NCBI GenBank assembly: GCA_002778195.1
Contig: PCDI01000014.1
Coordinates: 361,884-425,883 of the forward strand
Length of the DNA stretch: 64,000 nucleotides
Direction of reading: 5' to 3'
DNA from: Raffaelea ambrosiae
Taxonomy: Eukaryota; Ascomycota; Sordariomycetes; Ophiostomatales; Ophiostomataceae
The translations under genes and the position numbers were made by a program. Of the stretch, positions 53,253-64,000 are shown in pieces; within the stretch, counting starts at the first letter, position 1; each line of letters opens with the position of its first letter. The notes beneath the pieces are model-generated. The model was not told the origin of the DNA. It searched no databases and worked only from the letters and a program-made list of their open reading frames with translations.

Positions 53253-54466
53253 GAAGAGGGAGGGAAGCTTAGTTTTACAATCTAGAGAAAAAAAATGGGC
53301 TTGATTGGAATACTGCGAAGGGAAAAAAGAGAAAGTCGTGGAAAGACACCTGAAAAAGCAAGACGGCAAGGAAACTCTGGGTTTCTTTCATCAGGGAGAG
53401 GCAAGCTGGTATTTATGCCCCCCTGAGCAACAGAAAAAGTGATTTTGAGAGACAGTTCGGATGAGCTATTCGTGTACGGCGTGCTCTGACTTGAACGTGG
53501 CAATTTGGGGGGNCAAAGAGCTCCTTCTACAAGGCTTGTGCATCTTGCTGCAGCGAATCCTCAGTGACGTATTCCTGTGTTTCTTGTTACGGGCCCGAAA
53601 ACGTACCCGAAGAGAAAGCAACAGTGGTCTGCATGTATGCAATCCTTCTTAGGACCGAGGAAGAAGAGCGTTCCAGCCGCGAATAAGAGCCATAACACCG
53701 ATGAAAGCAGTTGGGAAACATAAACTTCCGGCCCTCTGCAAGTGCCGTTCTGTTCCACAGAGGTTCCTAGGACCTTGTTTCCCATGGAAATCTCGCATGT
53801 TATGTCCCACGATCGACTGTGGAGTTAAGGTGACATGGGGGGCAGCCTGCAGAACTCCAGTTTGTAGGGCTTCCCAAAGCAGTAAAAAAGGTCGGACAGC
53901 TCGGACTTTGTCGTCCCCAACGGACAAGCCCAGGGACCAATCGGAGAGCTCGATTGCTGTGTGCGGGGCAAGCCCAGTCGGCCAAGAGCTTCAATACGAC
54001 GCAGCAGGATGCCTTTGCAGCTTTGCAGCGAGCGACCAAGGCACCATGGAGCCAGACCGAAATACCCTCCAGAACGTTCATGGACACACAGAGCCAAAAC
54101 AGCCGAGTACGACGAGGGAGCCGTGCTGGAGCTGGTATTTGCCCTCGGCGTCGTGGACAGCGACCTTGATGCAGTCTCGCCAAGTGATGCCGCTCCTCGG
54201 TCTGGGAGAAACCCCGGACGACGTGGCGGCACGCATCGTGGAGGCACACACCAAGGCCAAGGAGTGGACCAGCACATGTAGGCAAGAAAAAAAAACGATT
54301 GTCAGAAAAGCCGGCACAGGATCCCAAGTAGACACCCCAAAGTAGATATGCCAAGTTAAGTACACAGACAAAAGGATTCATGGTTCGCTAAATATGGGCA
54401 TGTGTATGGGTATGGCCATGTGTGGGTATGATGCAAAACGCCAAGATAAAAGCACAAAACTACAGA
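53253..54466. other. 1.2-kb spacer with one ambiguous base
   Basis: Position 53513 is N. A plus-strand open frame ends at 54345 with GETPDDVAARIVEAHTKAKE (about 54208-54267), which has a coding-like helical look, but its upstream part shows no similarity and no start or splice support; it may be a small gene or a remnant. Otherwise no gene is seen. Confidence 0.35.
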
Positions 54467-57400
54467 CTACCACCGTGGACGGGCCTGGAGGGCACCACTC
54501 TGGGAGGCACCCCCAGCAGACCTCCTCGGAAATGCTGCTGACCCAAATGTATCCATGAGAAACCTCCGCACCTCGGCATCTCCGCTGCTGCCCTGCCTCA
54601 GACAGTCCGTGTTTCCCTCGAGCCGCAGGCCGGCCAGGCTGGTGGCCCGCGAAAGAGCGACGTAGACATGTCCGTCGGCAAAGGCACGGCCGAGATTGAC
54701 CGTGACGCGGTCGAGCGTGAGACCCTGGCTCTTGTGGATGGTGACGGCCCAGGCGGCACACAGCGGGATCTGCGTGCGCGACAAGAAGCTGTAGGGCGCG
54801 CGGTCGCCGAGCTCCGACAGGGAGCACGACGGCCGGATGATGCGCGACAGGTTGTCGTGGAAGAAGCGCACAATGGGCCAGCCGAACCTGCGCTGGGGCT
54901 GGGGCGCTGTACTCGGAGACCCAGACGGGCCGGACGACGGCGAGGAGATTCCCGGTGGCCGGCTCTCTTCCTTCTTCAGCCAGCCAAAACTGTCCGGTCG
55001 GTCGTACGGCGGGGTTGGCGGCCTGTCTTCGGTCAGGAATTGGTTGACTTCCTGCACCCTGAAGTCAGCCCGGGAAAGGACTCCAGGTGGGGAGACGGTG
55101 TGGTCGGGCTGGTCGAGGCTGGGTGGGACCATGTCCTGCTGTTCCTCTTCGGGCTGACTGCTGAGCGGTAGGACGTCCACGCCGGTTTCCATGTCCTCCA
55201 TCCACGGCGCTTTGGTGGCGTTCTGGCTACGGCTTCCCTTTCTTGCAGGACTTCGAAGCTGCGAGATCTGGCTGGTGGGCTGTTTCACCGGCGCTGGGTT
55301 GGAGCGGTCCATGTCGAGGTCAGCGCCGTCTGTAAAGCCGCAGATGATCCCCTGGCTGCCGTTGCAGAGACCCGCGTCCAAGTCAATGTTGGCCAGCAGC
55401 ATGACCAGCATGCCCTCGCGCAACTCCAGGACGTCTTCGTACCGATGCTCTTCCAACGCTTTGAGTGCGCCACGAATGGGCGAGGCCACGAGCACGCCGC
55501 TCTTCGATTTCTGCGGCTCGCCTTTGGGAAACGGAGATCCCACAGCCGCTGGAACACTGCGCGAAGTGTAGACCGAGGGCGGGACATACGGGGGCCGGCG
55601 GTTCTGCTTGCGCTGCAGATGGCGGTTGTCCTTCCGATTCCGCCAGAGGAAGGTGTCGCGAGACCAGTACATGTATGTTGGTCCTGGCAGGCGATTGTAC
55701 TCTTGCTGGTTGAGTGTTGTCGCTTCCGACCGTGTGGGGAAGAGCCGGGTCGTCTTCTCGTCGGCCGGCATGTTCATGGGCGGTTCGTTTTCATGCGTGA
55801 GCTGGCCGATTTCGGCAGGCGACAAGGGCAGACCGAGGCGACACTTCTGGAGGAGGCGCAGGAACTCGGGGTCGCGCTGACGGTGGACACTCTGCAGGTG
55901 CACGCTGGCAAACCCGCACTGCTTCCACGCTTCGCTCATAAACGCCCACTTCTCCTCGTCTCGGTAGACGCGGTGTTTCCGGGGGCAGAGGTAGGTCTTG
56001 CCGCGGTCCCGGTTGCCCGGCTTGCCTGAGCCGATAGAGTGGATGGCCCGATTCGTGTCGAGACGCATCGTCGTCTCTCGTCCGCATTCCAAGCAGTGCT
56101 TGAACGGCTTGGGCGGGGGCAGCTGGCAAAAGTCGCCGGTGACGACCACCTGGACGCCGCCAAAGGCCTTGTCCGATGTGCGCGCCTCTTGCATGATCAG
56201 GTTGAGCCGCTCAAAGTGCAGGTTCTCGATCATGCTGATCTCGTCAATGACCAGGACGTCGACGTGGTTCAGACGCCGCCACACAAAGTCGCCATGGGCT
56301 CCTGCCCGCAGTTCGCCAATGGGCCGAGCATGGGCATCCGGCGTCCAGCCGGCAAACGTCCAGGTGGTGGTACCGCTGACCTGCAACGCGGCCCGGCCCG
56401 TCGGAGCGAGAATGTGCACGTCCTTGCCGCTTTTTCTCAGCTGGTTTGTAAAGGCGCGAAGAACCGTCGACTTGCCGCTGCCGGCGGGCCCCGTGTAAAA
56501 GACATTCTTGCCGCTGACAATGAGGTCGACCAGATCCTGCTGCTCGTTGCTGAGCCGTGGCTCCTTGGAGCTGAAGTCTGCGCTGTCGAGCAGCGGCTCT
56601 TGACTCGGACCTGTAGGCGGCCGCCCAGCATCCGGCTCGTGTGCTGGCGAGGCTGACTCTGTGGCCTCAAGCTGGGCCACAATGCCGACCAATTCATCAT
56701 CTTCTTTGCCGACCTTCTTGTCCACAGCTTCGTCCGCCTCCAACTTGGCCAGCAGTTCGTCCATGTCGTCCCCCTCGTCTATGATCCAGTCCCCCATTTC
56801 CACAGAGTGTCTATTTTCTTCCAGTTGCGCCACAATCTCGTCAACGTAGGATTCCTCGTCTTCTCTCCGGTCCGTCTTCGGGGCGTGGTCGTCCGCCTCG
56901 ATGTGTGCGATTAGGTCGTCCATATATTGTTCTTCTTCCATTGCCCAGGCTTTCTTTCCCAAAAGGTACTCCTCCGCCTCCAGCTTTGCTGCTAGCTCGT
57001 CCAATTCTTCGTCCTCCGATTTTGTTCCCCGGCCGACCTTCCCCTCCGGTTTGGTTACCGGGTTGTCCTCCTCCTCCAGCCAGGTCCTCGTGCCAGAGTC
57101 ATCTTCAGAGTCAGAGAAGACGATCGGCTCAGACAGGAATTCTGCGTATTTCTCGACATCTTCGTCGTCGGACAGAACTACCGGGCTGTCGAGTGTGGAA
57201 GCAAAGAATGCAATGTCTTGCGTGCTAGGCAGGTCTATGATGGGCGTCCCGTCCGAGAGCGGCGACAATCTTGACAGGAGCGGGTGGCTGGCCGCACTCT
57301 GGGCGTCGGTTGCGACAAACGGGGGCACGTCGTCCACAACGTCATGCGATGGGGTCTTTGTTGGGGGAGAAGGTGACAGAAGATGTGTGCGAAGGGAAAC

Positions 57401-58035
57401 TGGCATGGCTCTGGTGGAGTGGCCTCCTTGTACGTCGGCCTTGTCACAAGGTGTCGGTCTTTCAGTGGGCTTGGGTCTCACTCTTGCTCCAGTTCTGGGT
57501 ACCGCTCGTTCCGCTACCGGTCCAGTTCTGAGCTCGGTGCTAGGCGTCTGTTCCGGCGTGTATGCGGGCGGAGAAATGCTTCCTCTTTTCTCTTTCAGTC
57601 TCCTTCTTTCTGGTGTCGCAAGTCGCAGTGGTTGTGGAGGAGGGGTTGTCGCAGCTGGGTCGACGTAGGGCGTGCCTTGGGCAGCGGATCGCGCGAGACG
57701 CTTGGCTTCGGAGAGGCCCTGGCGGATTGTGGCCAAGGACGGCCACAAGTTGGCTATGGAGCCAATCGGCAGGTGGCACGCGCCATGGTCCTCGTCTGGC
57801 AGGCACTCAGCGTCTTCTTCCGTATCCGCATCGATCACAATTGGGTCCTCGCATGCGCCGGCGGTATTATGCGCTCGTTTCAGCGGGCCGCTGGATGCCG
57901 GGCTGGGCGGTTTCGCTGCGCGGAAATGCAGGGATGATGGGAAGCTGTTAGATTTTTCGGGACTAGAAGGTTGCCAAGCAGTACGAGAAACGTGTTCCAA
58001 GAGAACTTACCCGTATCTGTGAAGAATGACGCCAT
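54467..58035 (-). CDS. PIF1-family ATP-dependent DNA helicase with N-terminal acidic repeats
   Basis: Exons 58011-58035 and 54467-57915 (95-nt intron, phase 1) give 1,157 residues. The first exon supplies only MASFFTDT; without it the frame has no ATG in a sensible place. The N-terminal 440 residues are disordered and carry five acidic repeats (about 310-435). The SF1B core has Walker A GPAGSGKST (about 480), APTGRAA, Walker B VLVIDEISMI, VVTGDFCQLPPPKPF, and late motifs WAVTIHKSQGLTLDRVTV and GHVYVALSRATSLAGL. Between motif III and IV sits HCLECGRETT with a later CPRKH, a zinc-knuckle-like insertion. PIF1 helicases unwind G-quadruplexes and act at telomeres, replication forks and in mitochondria. 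An inserted Ser/Pro-rich loop (about 900-1020) separates the late motifs. No mitochondrial presequence is evident. Confidence 0.9.
56655..57005 (-). repeat. Five-copy protein repeat coding region in the PIF1 gene
   Basis: Five units of about 25-30 codons share a core of the form D-E-L-L-A-K-L-E-A-D-E: DELAAKLEAEE, DDLIAHIEADD, DEIVAQLEENR, DELLAKLEADE and VGIVAQLEATE, separated by acidic spacers with a Lys/Lys or Asp/Arg pair. They read as amphipathic acidic helices. Confidence 0.85.
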
Positions 58036-58823
58036 TCGTGCTGGCGGCAGGTGGCCGAGTGGAGGCAGTTGCGATGGAGTCGTGCCTTCTGTTTACTGTT
58101 TACTTCAGACTGTGTCACGTGCAGTAGCTCCGCTTCCCAGAACAGCGTCAAAAGACAGAAAGAAAATTGTTTGGCTTTTCTGTTTCTTGCGTGATTGTGT
58201 GTGGTCGACATGGATGTCTTTTTATTGATTGTTGCCATTTGTTCTCCCCGGGTGCGGACTGCGCAGAGCCTCGGACTGCGCAGCAACGGTAGGCCTCCAG
58301 GCAGTGGTGGCAAACCAGTAAACCGCCAGGCTGCAAGGCGGGGCCCATTTGACAGACGTGAGCGAGCCAACGAAGAAAGAGCAACCAGGTTGTGTATTAG
58401 TTACTTCACTAACAACTCTGCGCACCGCGAATCACTGGCAGGCAAGACAAGTTGGGTTTGAACGTTTTTTGGTATAGAATGCAACGCTACATTTTTTTTT
58501 AAAAATAGGATGCCTAATAAATAAAAGAGAAAAGGGAAAAGAGATATTTAGACAAGACACAAAAAAAAAAGGCTATTTTTACAATTTGAATTAGTTTTTT
58601 TTGCTGGTACAATCCCGGGTTCCTCCGGTGCTTGAAAAGACATGCCGAAATCACAAAACATTAAACATTGACGAATTAGGGAATCGCAGAGATGATTGAC
58701 AAAGGAAAAGTTGGGCGTAAAGAGGACGACGCGTGAACAATGAAACGCTGCTTGTATGGAAGACAAGTTGACACAAGGAAAGAAAAAAAATAAAAAAAAA
58801 GAGTGAAAGAGTGTGGGCGGGAT
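58036..58823. other. Spacer upstream of the PIF1 gene
   Basis: Promoter of the PIF1 gene and 3' region of the glycosyltransferase. A/T-rich with A tracts near 58561-58570 and 58785-58800. No gene is seen. Confidence 0.5.
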
Positions 58824-61800
58824 TTAGGCAAGGTCGAAGGAGCCTCTCCGGGAAGGCATCGTCGAGACATTCCGCGACGTGGCTCTCGACGTGTTGGTCG
58901 ACAGCAGGCGGCCCGACTTGTCGCGGATGAATGTGCGGACGCTGTTGGCGCTGGACGACAGGTTGGACCAGGCGTTGTCCTTGATGGTCTCCTCGCTGGT
59001 GAGCGAGATCCACGACTCGGGGGTGAGCCGGGAGGCGGGGCGGGAGCGGTTGGCCCACTGGCCGCCAAAGACGGAGCGGGCGATGCTGGTGCGGCCGGAC
59101 GCGGACCCGCTGGCCTCGTCGGCGGCGGCGCAGGCAGCGGCGTAGGCGGCGGCGCGGGCGCGGTGGGAGGGGCTGGTGTACTTGCCGATCCAGAGCATCT
59201 GCTCGTGCTCAAGCAGGTAGCGGTCGGCGCTGAAGTTCTTGAGGACGTTTTCGCGGCCGCGCATGCCGAGGGCGCGGCGCTGTTCCTGCTTGGCGTACAT
59301 GCGGTCGTTGATCTGGCGGACCTGGGCGGGGGTGGGCAGGGGGTAGGCGAGCTGGGGCACGTCGTCGCCGGGGGCGTCGCCGGCGTACTGGGCCCAGGGG
59401 CCGAGGAGGCCCATGACGGAGATCTGGGCGCGGGCGAGGGACTCGGCGTCGTTGGGGGAGACGACCTCGGAGAAGCGGTCGCCGGACTCGCGGTCGGTGA
59501 CGACGCAGTAGGAGGCGCCGACGTCGGTGCAGACGACGGGGACGCCGGTGAGGGCGGCCTCGCCCATGGCGAGCGGGAGGCCCTCGGAGATGGAGGAGTT
59601 GAGGAAGAGCCAGGCGTCCTGGAGGACGACGGCGGGGCTGCCGAGGCCCTTGAGGATGCAGTAGCTCTGGAGGTTCTTCTTGGCGATGAGCTCCTGGCAC
59701 TCGGTGGCGATGGTGGCGGCGCGCTCCATGTCGCCGTAGATGTGCAGGCGGTAGTCGGTGAAGCCCCACTTGTTGACGATGATGTCGGTGGCCATGATGG
59801 CGTTCTTGATGTCCTTGGCGTACTGGATGTGGGACAGCATGACGACGGTGGGCTGGCTGGTGCGGATGGTCTGGATGGGCTCGAACTTGTCCATGTTGCA
59901 GATGCCGTTGACGACGGGGTCGATCTTGCGGGCAAAGGTGTGGCGGTGCTCGAGAGCGCCCTCGGCGGTGCCGAGCTCGACCTCCCAGCCCGGGTTGAAG
60001 TAGTCGCAGCAGGGCAGCACGACGTCGGCGTGGTGCTCGAGCAGGACGCAGCTCAGGTGGGTCAGGGAGATGAGCGACGAGTTGACAAAGGGCGCGTCGT
60101 GGGAGACGGCGGAGCTCATAAAGTTGGTGAACTCGCGGAAACTGATGCAGTGGTCCCAGATGTGCAGGGCGCAGCGGCGCTTGGCCTTGCAGACGATGCC
60201 GTAGGTGGCGCCGGTGAAGTGGTGCGAGGCCTGGAAGACGTCGGGGATGACGGCGGGCACGGGCAGCGAGAAGATGAAGAGGTAGCGGCACCACAGGTTG
60301 AGCGCCTCGTCGAGCTGCTGGATGCTCGGCTTCTCAAAGTCCCACCACTGCGCAATGTTGAGCGTGTTGGGCTGGTCGGTCAGCCACAGCTCGCGCCACG
60401 TCTGCTTGACGACGGGGTGCTGCCAGACGTCGTTCCAGTTGCGCGACTTTTCAAAGTAGGTGTTGAGGTCGACGAGGGCCGAGGTGGCCTCCTCGATGTG
60501 GCGGCGGTCGAGGCGGACGGCGCGCGCGCAGGCGACCAGGGAGGTCAGGATGGGCAGGAAGTGGTCGACAATGTCGCGGGTGTGGGTGTCGAGCGACTTC
60601 TGGACGACGGCGGAGTCGAGCAGGGACTCGAGGACGCCGTGGGTGGGGTTGAGGAAGTCGAGCCCCCACAGCGGCAGGATGGTCAGCGACTGCACGTTGC
60701 GCTCGATCTGGAAGCGCGGGACGCCGTAGTCGTTGGCCGACTCGGCGACGACGTGCCACTTGATGGTGTGCAGGTCGTTGACCATGTCGCGGCGGCAGGC
60801 CGAGACACCGCCCGGGTCGTTGGGCCAGGTCGAGGTGTCCATGGCCAGCACGTGCAGCTCGTGCTCGCTGCCGCCGCCGAGCTGCGACGCGAGCGTGCGC
60901 GTGTTGATGCGCGCGTCGCCGCCCTGGCCGAAGCTGTAAAAGTCGGAGATCTTGTAGGCCAGGTGCGTCCAGGCGCTCGTGTGGGGGTCGATGTCGACGT
61001 GGGCCATGACGGTGTCGACCTGGGCGTCGAGGTAGGCGCGGGCGGCGTCGAGGCGGCCCCAGTCGCGCAGGCGCCAGTAGGGCCGCATGGTCTTGTCGGC
61101 GCGCAGCAGCTTCTCGTCGAGCCAGCGCGCGCTGATGGCGTCGACCTGGCTGCTGGCCTTCCACGCCTTCCACAGCTGCGTGCGGGCGACGGCGGTCGGG
61201 ATGGCGTAGCGGCGCACGTGCAGGCCGAACAGGCGGCCGACGACGTTGGTGCGCAGCGACGCGAAGGAGAGCAGCGGGTTCTCGGCCAGGAACGAGCAGT
61301 TGTCGGGCTTGTCCAGCACGTGGAACCAGTCCTCCTGGATCATGCGCGGCGGCGTCGCCACCGGGTTGCCGTTGAGGGCGACGGCGACCTCGGGGTGGAA
61401 CTTGTGCTCGTAGTCCCACGAGGCGTGCCAGGTCTGGTCGCCCTGGATAAAGGTGGCCTCGGTCACGGTCGGGAAGGGCACCCACTCGTCGAGGCGCTTC
61501 TGCGGGTTGCGCGGCGGCATCGACCACAGCACCTTGATGGTGATGTGCGGGAAGACGTACTCGGCCCACAGCAGCTCGTCCTCGTACTTGGTGCTCTTGC
61601 AGTAGTAGAGCTTCCACGTGACGCGGTTCGGCCCGCGCATCTCGGCGCCCTCGCACACGTAGCCGCGCGCGTCGTACTGCACCGTCTGGCCCTGCTGGGC
61701 GCCGGCCGTGCAGCGCCGCTGCATGGGCAGCCGGTACAGGTCGTGCGCGTAGTCGTACGCGTACTCGTTGACCACGCGGCCCTGCCCGCCGTACACCTGC

Positions 61801-62548
61801 CGCGTCTGCAGGATCATCTGGTGCGTGTACGTGTTGATGGCCTGCAGGTCCTTGGTGCTCTGCGGCTCCTCCGCCAGCGCGCCGCGGTACTGCGACACCT
61901 TGACCTGCCCGTCGTCCCGCACCGTCCAGAACCACGTCGACGGCCCGGCCAGCGTCTCCGTGACGATGCGGTTCTTCTCCAGCGTCGTCGTCATGCCGCG
62001 GATGCGCTTGCGGATCTGCGTCACGTGGTCGCGCCCGTGGAACAGCACCAGCGGCACCAGCACGTTCTGCAGCTGCTTGCACAGCGCCCACAGGCTGTTG
62101 AGCGCCAGCACCGCCGGCCAGCGCACGACGCCGGGCAGGTCCTTGGTCACGTAGTGCAGCTCGCGCTGGTACTCGGGGTCGGCCGTCAGCGCGATGATGA
62201 GGAACTTGAGGCAGGTCATGAGCTTCTGCACGAGCGAGCCCGAGGCCTGCTGCACGTCGCTGAGACGGGTGTCGCTGCCGTTGCCGCCGGGGCTGATGGT
62301 GCCGCTCGTGCTGCTGCTGCTGCTGCTGCCGCTGCTGCTGCTGGCCGTGGCCGCCAGCAAGGCGTGGAAGTCCCGGTCGCTGCGGCCGGCGTCGGCCCGC
62401 TCGGCCTCGGCGGCGTAGGCGGCGACGGCCCGCACCAGCAGCGCGCCCAGCACGCAGCGCGCCACGTGCTGCTCGACGGCGGCGGCATCGCGGAGGCCGA
62501 AGCGCTCGCCGAGCCAGGTGCGCTCCTCCTCGGTGATGTCCAGGCAGT

Positions 62549-62579
<31 letters not shown>

Positions 62580-64000
62580 CCGGATGCGGCGCAGCAGCGC
62601 GCGGCGCAGGGCCTGCGGCAGGGTGTCCCACTCGCGCTCGAGGTCGACGTTGAGCAGGGTGTAGTTGAGCAGGGTGCCGTCGACGGCGCGCAGGACGCGG
62701 TGGCGCTCGGGGCCGCTGGCCTTGAGGTGCAGCTTGAGGCCGTCGGGCACGGCCAGGTGCGGCGCGTCGGCCTGGCCCTGGCAGCTGACCAGCAGGCCGG
62801 CCAGGCCGGCGTCGTGGTGCGACAGGCCCAGCAGGTGCTCGGCGGTGGCCTCGACCAGGGCCTCGGCCACGGCGCGCCACTGCTCCTGCATGTTGAGCAG
62901 GGCCTGCTCGCGGAAGACGTCGTCGCCCGACACGACCAGCAGGTGGAGGCGCCCGTCCGGCGTGCGGCGCACAATGTGCTGCACGCGCGCCTCGGCCGCG
63001 TACACGGCCGGCAGGTGGCCCGCGGACACGAGGTCGACGGTGAGGCGGCCGTCCTGCCAGGCGGCGTGGGCGGCGGCCAGGATGTCGTCGGCCTCGGGGA
63101 AGGCGTCCTGGACGGCCGTGGGTAGACGGCCACCACGGCTGCTGCTGCTGCCGCTGCCGGGTGCGAGCAGCTCGAGGACGCGCTGGCCCGGGTGCTGGCT
63201 GGGCTCCAGACGGTACGTCTCCTCCTGGGCGGCGCGGAACATCTTGTGCATGGTGGCCTGCGAGACCGCGGGCTGGGGCGCGGCCTGGCCGAGGGAGTAG
63301 ACGACGTCGGCGGCGGCGGCGGTGCCGCCGTGCTGGTGGTCGCGGTGGCCGGCCGAGCGGCGGAGGACGGAGGCCAGGACGGGCGGCCAGCCCATGTCGG
63401 CGGTGAAGAGCGAGGCGACGCACGAGACCCAGGTGGCGGTGCCGAGGCAGATGACGCCGCTGTAGCCGAACCAGGGCAGGCACAGGCGGGTGGCGAGGCC
63501 GACGGGCAGGCCGGCGAGCACGCCGATGGCCAGGGGCAGGGCGCCGTTGGTGCCGCAGTAGATCTTGTTGTACTGGTACCAGAGCAGGCCGGAGTAGGCG
63601 ACGATGTAGGCGAGGAACATGATGGTGTTGCCCTGGGCGTCGTCAAAGGCCCAGATGAGGGCGGCGAAGATGGCGGTGCCCCAGAGGTGCAGAAAGAAGA
63701 AGCGGGCCAGGGAGCGCCAGTAGAGGCGGCGGCGGGCGGCGCGGCCGGCGGCGCTGACGGCGCGGAGGCTGTCGACCGAGGTCAGCGGCTGGCTGGACTT
63801 TTCGTGGGCGCGGATCCAGAGCGGCTGCGAGACGATGTCGAGGGCGACGGCGCCGACGAGGTAGTAGCACAGGCCGAAGCCGATGCCGAGGCGGAAGCGC
63901 GAGCTGCTGTCGGCGGCGAGGCCGACGAGGCTGCTGCCGGTGAAGATGGCGATCCACTTGTCGAGCAGGGCGACGACAAAGTACAGGAAGCCGGACCAGA
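58824..64000 (-). CDS. Polytopic GT4 glycosyltransferase (PelF-like GT domain), 5' end outside the window
   Basis: Open reading frame from the window edge to a stop at 58824, at least 1,725 residues, no intron seen. The N-terminal part seen here has several hydrophobic segments (FLYFVVALLDKWIAIFTG, GFGLCYYLVGAVALDIV, LAYIVAYSGLLWY). A long central region lacks motifs known to me. The C-terminal GT4/GT-B domain (about 59280-60150) shows NPGWEVELG, RKIDPVVNGI, VVMLSHIQYAKDIKNAI, RLHIYGDMER and SSISEGLPLAMGEAALTGVP followed by VVCTDVG, with the paired glutamates of a retaining transferase. The pattern is close to bacterial PelF and to fungal enzymes such as Gtb3 of the galactosaminogalactan cluster, though no other genes of that cluster are here. 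Likely role: membrane-linked polysaccharide synthesis. The tail is Ser/Arg-rich. Confidence 0.82.

Noticed and set aside
57916..58010. Extension of the PIF1 frame to a TTG at 58000 as start
   Set aside because: Fungal nuclear genes rarely start at TTG. A 25-nt ATG exon with GTAAGT donor and CGCAG acceptor gives a clean in-phase start.
58803..63125. A 1,440-codon open frame on the plus strand
   Set aside because: It is exactly antisense to the glycosyltransferase gene, is made of Val/Gly/Ala/Arg/Asp-rich text with no motif, and arises from G/C-rich third positions in the real gene.
2578..64000. Transposon or LTR element in the gene-poor spacers
   Set aside because: I saw no terminal inverted repeats, long direct repeats, target-site duplications or transposase/reverse-transcriptase motifs.

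Overview
The window is nuclear DNA from a filamentous ascomycete (Pezizomycotina, most likely Sordariomycetes; the order cannot be fixed from sequence alone). The evidence is short GT-AG introns of about 44-136 nt with CTAAC/CTGAC branch sites, single-gene transcription units on both strands, and fungal families: a Zn2Cys6 regulator, ATG26-type sterol glucosyltransferase, Cmr1/WDR76, an Mtf2-like protein, the DUF6606/DUF3638/DUF3645 giant protein, DUF8021 and DUF3500. I saw no rRNA, tRNA, CRISPR array or recognisable transposon. One ambiguous base (53513) and several long homopolymers mark it as draft assembly sequence.

Layout. 1-5.5 kb: a 3'-truncated 2OG-Fe(II) dioxygenase gene (minus), the decayed rear part of a Dal5-type MFS permease (plus) and a Fic-domain AMP-transferase (minus). 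6.2-21 kb: an accessory-looking stretch with a short Zn2Cys6 regulator ending 24 bp from a convergent KduD-like SDR, an MDR dehydrogenase, a 16-exon sugar porter, a FAD monooxygenase and a siderophore-type MFS transporter, separated by gene-poor spacers. 21.5-36.3 kb: housekeeping genes, namely sterol 3-beta-glucosyltransferase, Cmr1/WDR76 sharing a divergent promoter with an Mtf2-like mitochondrial protein, a small mitochondrial conserved protein and a DUF3500 protein. 36.6-49 kb: a HOD-like alpha/beta-hydrolase with altered catalytic positions and a 3,363-residue DUF6606/DUF3638/DUF3645 protein that carries a P-loop and a DEAH box. 50-64 kb: a secreted DUF8021 protein, a second SDR, a PIF1-type helicase with an acidic repeat array and a zinc-knuckle-like insertion, and a 5'-truncated polytopic GT4 glycosyltransferase.

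How they fit together. The regulator, the KduD-like SDR and the sugar porter suggest a small sugar or sugar-acid utilisation locus; the MDR enzyme and FAD monooxygenase may belong to it or be independent. The rest is a mix of membrane-sterol metabolism, genome maintenance, mitochondrial expression and proteins of unknown function. The strongest leads for new biology are the P-loop/DEAH giant protein, the HOD-like pseudo-dioxygenase beside DUF3500, the Fic protein with a changed inhibitory motif, and the repeat array on the PIF1 helicase. Exon boundaries were read by eye from splice signals and checked for reading-frame phase; none is supported by transcripts.
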